This document shows, piece after piece, positions 60,501-64,000 of a stretch of DNA of 64,000 nucleotides. Where the stretch lies: assembly GCA_030549175.1 (NCBI GenBank), contig JAUKUA010000007.1, positions 2,666,001 through 2,730,000 on the forward strand, read 5' to 3'. Position 1 is the first letter of the stretch; every line of letters begins with the position of its first letter. The stretch comes from Lasiosphaeris hirsuta. Its lineage: Eukaryota > Ascomycota > Sordariomycetes > Sordariales > Lasiosphaeriaceae. The position numbers were made by a program, and so were the translations under genes. A model generated the notes under the pieces. It saw nothing but the letters and a program-made list of their open reading frames with translations. It searched no databases and was not told where the DNA came from.

Positions 60501-61155
60501 GTCTTGATATATCGATATCCTCGTCTCTTAGTATACGGTTGTTGGGGGCGGTCGGGCGGGTCTGTAGCGGTCTTGGGGACCTTGAGGTTTCAGAAGGCGA
60601 CGATCTTGGAGGAGAGCTCAAAGGAGAAGAGTCAGGAGGCAGAGTCGTAAGCCTGACATAACTGGTCGAAATGTCGTCCTCAGGGAATGCGCGCCGACCA
60701 GTGGCCGCAGGATTGTATGGTGAAGGAGGCGCCTCATCGGCCCCTCGAGGGAAAACGGCAGAGAAACCCCGCCCAACATCTCTCACCGGGGTGGCAGGGA
60801 GTGAAGACTCCTTAGCAGATTGCTCTATCTGCGGCGGTATATTTGGTTTCCAATTTGAGGAAAGCCGAGGTAGACAAAGTTCGTCAGGTGAAGACGCCGG
60901 TACACTCCAAATATCTGCATTTTCGAGATTATGATTTGACTCTTCTTGTGCGGTAGGTTCGTAGTCTGCAACCAGCTTGCTGTCTGTAACTGGCGCGTCG
61001 TCGCTCCCCGGCGCATCGTAAACCTGTGGGGGCTCGACCACGGCTGCATTATTGAGATTGTCGAGAGGGTTCTCGTAGAGTTGGTCGTCGTCGAAATTAT
61101 CAAGGCTTTCATCATCCGAGTCTGGGACCTCTCCCACTTCCCTCCAGTTTCTCAT
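54517..61155 (-). CDS. Mus7/MMS22 family DNA-damage protein
   Basis: A single exon of 2,212 aa, the largest gene in the window. The protein begins NWREVGEVPDSDDES, the usual opening of fungal Mus7 proteins. Residues 1-950 are disordered, charged and Ser/Pro-rich, with several basic clusters. From about 1,000 to the end it is helical and conserved in type, including VFFHESTIIGRGFV, MGRTIIGLPTIASFGKRTDHGVCVEKTVALSARI and LELWVLSITKPFRLLGYENYLAEVLKNHGIAFMERV near residue 1,700. In yeasts, Mms22/Mus7 works with Rtt101-Mms1 or related cullin ligases to rescue broken replication forks. I base the name on overall architecture and these segments; no catalytic motif is expected or seen. Confidence 0.85.
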   Translation of the reverse strand: MRNWREVGEVPDSDDESLDNFDDDQLYENPLDNLNNAAVVEPPQVYDAPGSDDAPVTDSKLVADYEPTAQEESNHNLENADIWSVPASSPDELCLPRLSSNWKPNIPPQIEQSAKESSLPATPVRDVGRGFSAVFPRGADEAPPSPYNPAATGRRAFPEDDISTSYVRLTTLPPDSSPLSSPPRSSPSETSRSPRPLQTRPTAPNNRILRDEDIDISRQASVRLERSLRPRKPIQQHPYLLENAQYSNFMKSHGVKPVKVTVDPALAKSRDEEGDSQEQDFEAEESQPTASQDNGDKDTDESVPILFDNKDEVNNRDELAPSPSPLKTSPWGHHLRASSQPTDADHTDLTTFSEDEEFPPLDRILPQAVSLPKRRLKRQSSQLLSSRRKRQNQLPNSSQVSSPIRKLILPAPSIWDLPSSPPEFPEHHEPSQILGYTSPIPSLPASLPRPLSSLPSPQIGTVNSPIPVEEDDVGDTSDSDSVSSNHSAASGSEVVRQNVRKIRGVLPASWLRLDQQKHKPVVHNARKSPEPAPSQALKRGVALPKQSSSRPHNAAFHLDEFDESDEEPIREHSQISRLPLAPLPIVIYDEDDGASLMEQDFIDPMMPGRRKRPSSLNFSQRAKKQKKDSTNSVFSGHPGKPRQPRITEILGRSKSTASAVLPRRNLDQPKRRERNGNSTKHNSRKRAATPPLLSILDVIEPEAPEFVRIAARAVKRKKDLGRGSPTRKMISLATRGDNVDALSALRDWKAGRTRPNTSVQPSRRPEPPRTRPALQETSANPRPSPSQARPRQLGSFPQRLAKQSNLDEFVTVDVDAPPTSKPTLAAAKLPRRKPWYDYMADARPAQLETEVLDTGRKRLRRQKRSLDAFYKSLNVPLTATGRRGQTVALELPVLQEATYQRMGKSLDNEEPLTTEEKGIKAKSRFRKRRLPRHIDPEAPQYTRANDPLPASTPTMEDVAEPQCQDKLVGLGPYGSHYTHHFDVFPLDQGVFFHESTIIGRGFVRKAKEIGLSGKLRRHRSAISFVLDGQTLRWGVWDDQASSELGILSDWIMEQLSSLSTCDAVLRTVEGANFIVNYIVESLSVQNDDAERAFTSRSLEVFSSLVARLESLDWNTVQEDRKKAHLQVATRISIAILAIWSLCQAPGGDAKQGREVENLLKRLTSVTVKGLLSNGLDELRALYGELQRSAFRERGIRGDQVLANCWVVVIRVLESANIPRNSFWDVTHFVMLTPAVVSGSDSQALERLWQDMFTLLPLGEFDNEGILVPGLRKTSPLEGWKLPQQLLRRVFQLYKSNARQSPSFNEYCRALVARCHFLVQQWGWYNKCTGIIGVIFDFFGSEDLAHLRNEEVYKSPRFLEDLGSNPSLSIEPEDRCFHIFIKILALAIQRLKQLGRLNDIKNLVARTLPNHDRQHLKEDTVHQRDLAALRNHHDLLCTLFWAAPSELRPAVHLVEKLVVPGTAHKEACLINLRAWNQLARFVASTDETGAEFRPFVVWVNNVFNQTLEQYLSAASDIEQQFRTLSSETPGLADARDEMIARNKATAMDVLRFSVNASLDFLKHCKTFEATTCALNITQLQKVFTSLDLQSPKFDWAVVRVALETLEHYFGCLDKVSEEQYSSGLTNKVDPQHIDDAILLFNEKLVKDFFWMGRTIIGLPTIASFGKRTDHGVCVEKTVALSARIAARFIKNRLTRLSRFFLHGKYCLFSDIPKNLNTPARRYLPLFIAGLLKNHVFDFKDIDTGTLELWVLSITKPFRLLGYENYLAEVLKNHGIAFMERVTVVGVTSDYNFNLDMFASAIHFMRKSLREAGGSAQSRQLRADYDKSLQLVMRKMKEDLALLRGERAEHAPYIDFVRQVISLIKSHGVNICVVDPFFTQPSADYTPPMQDPQLHTAGIVAYGVRLGENDARAAPQLFHYLYNNFKIALGTDRLAQERIILAEAMRKNPHVVTFMLGLMIPAVVRACAQVEEAWLLLEVCVDALADVLVAACVPRELVGSDVEHAAEVLRTVVAWFGKLRDVGVLSLRRAHVMGLLAKVVHILQPSLRTAVYYPLGTESIQGARGAVDVMDRLLGEARDVVGEALALPGGDIAVEKVPVEALLVGLEASPAESPLNVRVQEFVKLIMADVRRNWVVTEERVTVQMAAGGRIGTQSATQSGMGTKYGPWRRRMLLRTWYDLVGSWDLVGMGRTNMERGESKRGKRSNLDAGDMFF

Positions 61156-62895
61156 GATGTCGTATTTTCATATCCATAAGTTCGTCATCTCGTTGGCTCA
61201 CTGTTTCGTTGTAGTCTAAGGCGGGGAGATACGCCAATTTCTACGTCGTCGTTGTAGATCAAATATCGAATGGCTGGCCAACCCAGCTTCAAGTCGCGGG
61301 ACGCGTAAAAATCGGTGTGGGACGCGACTGAGCTAAAGTGGGGGCATTGTGGCGTTTTTTTAGTGCCTCTTCCTGGCACGTCCTGCACAGTACGAACTCC
61401 GTGTGACATTTGTGCTCAGCACAGCTCTCCAGAATTGAATCTCAACTTTTCGCACCCCTGGCTCACAGCTGTCCGTAACACCGTTGATGCAGCCGCTGCA
61501 AGCAGGCAATTAATATGAGCAACAACAAATATTTCATTCTTGCCGCGGTCATTGGCTTGGGCGTTGCGAATGGTCTGCAGCCCTCACTCCAGTCTGCGGA
61601 AAGAGAATGGCAGATAAAAAGCGCAGGATCTGACAACTCGAGCAGGCTACTATACATTCAATGACAGCCTCAAGGAGGAAAAGCAACGCCGGGACGGCAC
61701 TACCCTGAGGTGGGCTTTCAAAGACAGTATACCCGTGCGGAAACTCATTTTCATGGCAGCCAATCGCTTCAACCCCAAAAGTCCAGGGCAGCAACACAGC
61801 TGAAGGATCATTCAGAGGATAAGTCGGAATCTTCAAGGTCCTGATATGCGACATCTTCTCAACTCAAACCACAGAGAAATATGGGTAAATCCAATTCACA
61901 CCAAATAATCAAAGCTCCTAGCAACCCAGCTGCCCTCTGTCTTCAGGTGTCAGGCAGCGGTGGAAACCTGTACACCGCACATACGGCACACGAAGCGGAA
62001 TCATGAAACAGCATCGAAGGTGACAGTGGGGTGGTAGCGATGGAAGAAAAATACAGTCCTCGAGACTTGACACGCAAATTAGGTTATTGGACATACATTC
62101 TAACCGTCGCTCAATAGCACCCAGTGACATTGAAGCCTTACTTTTGCTGTCTTATGCATCGGTTTCCTATAGCAACTCTGTTACAAAATATATGTTGTAT
62201 TTTCTCGAGGTCCAACGCACTTCCTAACGCTATTAGAAATCTGTGCCCCAGGCATCACAGCACTTGATTAGGGTTGTTCAAGGTCAGCGATAGCTATCCG
62301 TAGTTTGCTAGCTTGACCATCACATCAGCCTCCAAGGCAATGAATGCCCTGGAACTGTCCCTCGTGGTCTAAAATTTACCGCCGGGGAAGACCTCATATA
62401 TTTCGATGAATATTCTGCCGTCTTTCCAGGTCCTTCTGTTATAATTAAGATGTGAGGATTTACTGTCTGGCCTCTGGAATTGTATATTTCTGCCAGTTCT
62501 GCGAGCCGTTTTTCTTTCGTCGCTTTGACAGCTGAGTCGTTTCGTCATTAGATTATCAGACTCTTCTAGCGTGACCCGTCTTCGCTTTACAGGCACTCCT
62601 TGGCAGCTGTTGTGGGGTTATCCTTCCAGGCACTGTGCGCACTGGAGCAACAAACGGTAGTCAACTCCGGGAAGAAACGGGCCAATCCGAACGAGGCATC
62701 AGTCAGACCACGCCAAATTCCCGAAGCTGAGGCCTTCCCGCCCCGAAAAAAGCTCGTTGTGCATGACTTCACACCTCTCCCACAAGCAACGACGACGAAA
62801 GGAGCTCTAGGCCAACATTCCCGCGGGCGACTCAATTGGACCCATCTCCCCTCCCACCATTGTGTCTCGAGCCTCGAGCCCACCACCTTTCCACA
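61156..62895. other. Divergent promoter region, MUS7 / COX5
   Basis: 1.7 kb without a supported gene. Small open frames near 61463-62130 have no recognisable product. The 99-codon plus-strand frame from 62600 starts at a TTG and is probably COX5 leader and promoter. Confidence 0.55.
62682..62686 (+). promoter_or_regulatory. CCAAT box upstream of COX5
   Basis: CCAAT lies about 210 bp upstream of the ATG, where HAP/CBF complexes commonly act on respiratory genes. An inverted ATTGG near 62835 is a second candidate. Confidence 0.35.
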
Positions 62896-63750
62896 ATGAT
62901 GCGCAACGCCTCGTCCAGAATGTTGCGCAACGCTATCGTGCGCGCCGCCCGTCCGTCGACGTCGGCCCTCAGCTGCCGCGCTGCCTCCACCGCCATCTCG
63001 AACCCGACGCTTGCCAACATCGAGAAGAGATGGGAGTCCCTGCCTCTCCAGGAGCAGGCCGATCTCTGGATGTCCCTACGAGATCGCATGAAGGAGAGCT
63101 GGACCGAACTTACCATCGCCGAGAAGAAAGCTGGTAAGTTGCAGACATCAATGCCAAGCTCATTTGTCCACTGCACAAACGATCGCGATGAGGCATCATC
63201 AATTAGCTATTTCTGCCTAAGGATCAAGCCGAAGCAGGTTCTAGCGACCGGCCAGATTTGTTTTTACGGGCTTGGGAGGTCAATTGATGAGGACCATGAG
63301 GGGGAGCTTGCCTCACGAAACTCTCCTCACCTCGATTGGAATTATGCATGCACCGAAGTGAACCGACCACTAATCTCGATTGTTGTGCTACAGCCTACTA
63401 TATCGCCTTCGGTCCCCACGGCCCCCGTTCTGCGGATCCCCCCAACGAGAACCAGAAGGTTGCTCTATACGTCGGCCTCGCCCTCGTTGCTAGCTTTGTT
63501 CTCTTTGCTGCCGCTAGAGCGTTTGCCAACCCGCCGCCGCCGACCATGACCAAGGAGTGGCAAGAGGCAACGAACGAGTATCTGAAGGTACGGAGACCCT
63601 TCACGCCACCTCATAGTGTGATTAATGTTATGGCTTTCGAGGCTAACCATGTTGTCTCCATAGGGCCAAAACTCGGACCCGTTGACGGGTATCTCATCAG
63701 AGGGATACGATGGCAAGGGCCACGTCCAGTCGCCGTCGGAGAGAGCATAA
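62896..63750 (+). CDS. Cytochrome c oxidase subunit V (COX IV family)
   Basis: Three exons, 62896-63133, 63394-63587 and 63664-63750, give 172 aa, very close to the Neurospora subunit. Two adjacent ATGs open it. The first 35 residues form a basic presequence (RMLRNAIVRAARPSTSALSCRA). Mature-protein marks are ISNPTLANIEKRWESLPLQEQADLWMSLRDRMKESWTELT, then AAYYIAFGPHGPR across the first junction, a single membrane helix at about 102-125 (VALYVGLALVASFVLFAAARAF) and the family-typical TKEWQEATNEYLK end. Intron 1 is 260 bp, far longer than others here; intron 2 is 76 bp. The subunit belongs to complex IV of the inner membrane. Confidence 0.95.
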
Positions 63751-64000
63751 ACGGACCTAGCTTTCCTTTGTTGATAGAAACAGCACTCCTTATCGGGCAT
63801 CGCCTATGTACCACGAACCGGGAGGAATCTCGGGAACGGAGCATTGAACTTGGAGGGGTCGATCCTGGGTTGTGTATATATTGTACAACGCTGGCAATGC
63901 GATATCGTTACTTTGTCAGTGCATCACCTCCATGGTCGTCGAAGAATTTCCCCCTTCCAGTGGAGGGGACGTTTCTACGATTTTCCGCTATTGGGATCAA

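Noticed and set aside
62600..62899. 99-codon frame before COX5
   Set aside because: Begins with TTG, not ATG, and runs into the COX5 start in another frame; most likely leader.

Overview
The window comes from the nuclear genome of a filamentous ascomycete (Pezizomycotina, most likely a Sordariomycete). The genes are moderately GC-rich and closely spaced on both strands. They are interrupted by short introns, mostly 50-92 bp, with GTRNGT-type donors and CTAAC/CTGAC branch sites. Gene content is fungal: a Zn2Cys6 regulator, a Mus7/MMS22 family protein, Sly41-type transporter and a secreted CE1 esterase. I saw no rRNA gene, convincing tRNA, transposon, provirus or CRISPR array.

I support 19 protein-coding genes. 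Left to right: an orphan nuclear-looking coiled-coil protein (-), RVB2 (+), the GYF protein LIN1/CD2BP2 (-), UFD1 (+), an F-box/leucine-rich protein (+), a 4.7-kb stretch without a gene, the PRC2 subunit SUZ12 (+), SF3b145/CUS1 (-), a Sly41-like transporter (+), ORC5 (-), a Zn2Cys6 regulator (+), a CE1 esterase (-), ATP synthase beta ATP2 (-), glycogen branching enzyme (-), mitochondrial CLPX (+), CIA1 (+), 2-oxoglutarate dehydrogenase E1 KGD1 (-), TFIIH subunit TFB1 (+), a large mitochondrial-type AAA ATPase (-), MUS7 (-) and COX5 (+). (The Zn2Cys6 and CE1 proteins are the only clearly niche-related genes.)

Exon structures were rebuilt by hand from splice signals and family conservation; all resulting reading frames are whole numbers of codons. 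ATP2 has nine exons including 15- and 22-nt microexons, the branching enzyme has eight, and UFD1 begins with an exon that contains only the ATG. The Zn2Cys6 gene needs a GC-AG intron.

Functionally the set is mainly housekeeping: chromatin and DNA metabolism (RVB2, SUZ12, ORC5, TFB1, MUS7), splicing (LIN1, CUS1), protein quality control (UFD1, CLPX, AAA ATPase, F-box protein) and mitochondrial energy metabolism (ATP2, KGD1, COX5). The genes do not form an obvious pathway cluster. I did not find a clearly undescribed system. The best leads are the C-terminal PHD-type finger on SUZ12, a tandem AAA protein whose first module looks degenerate, the orphan RD-repeat coiled-coil protein, and unusual splicing in several genes.
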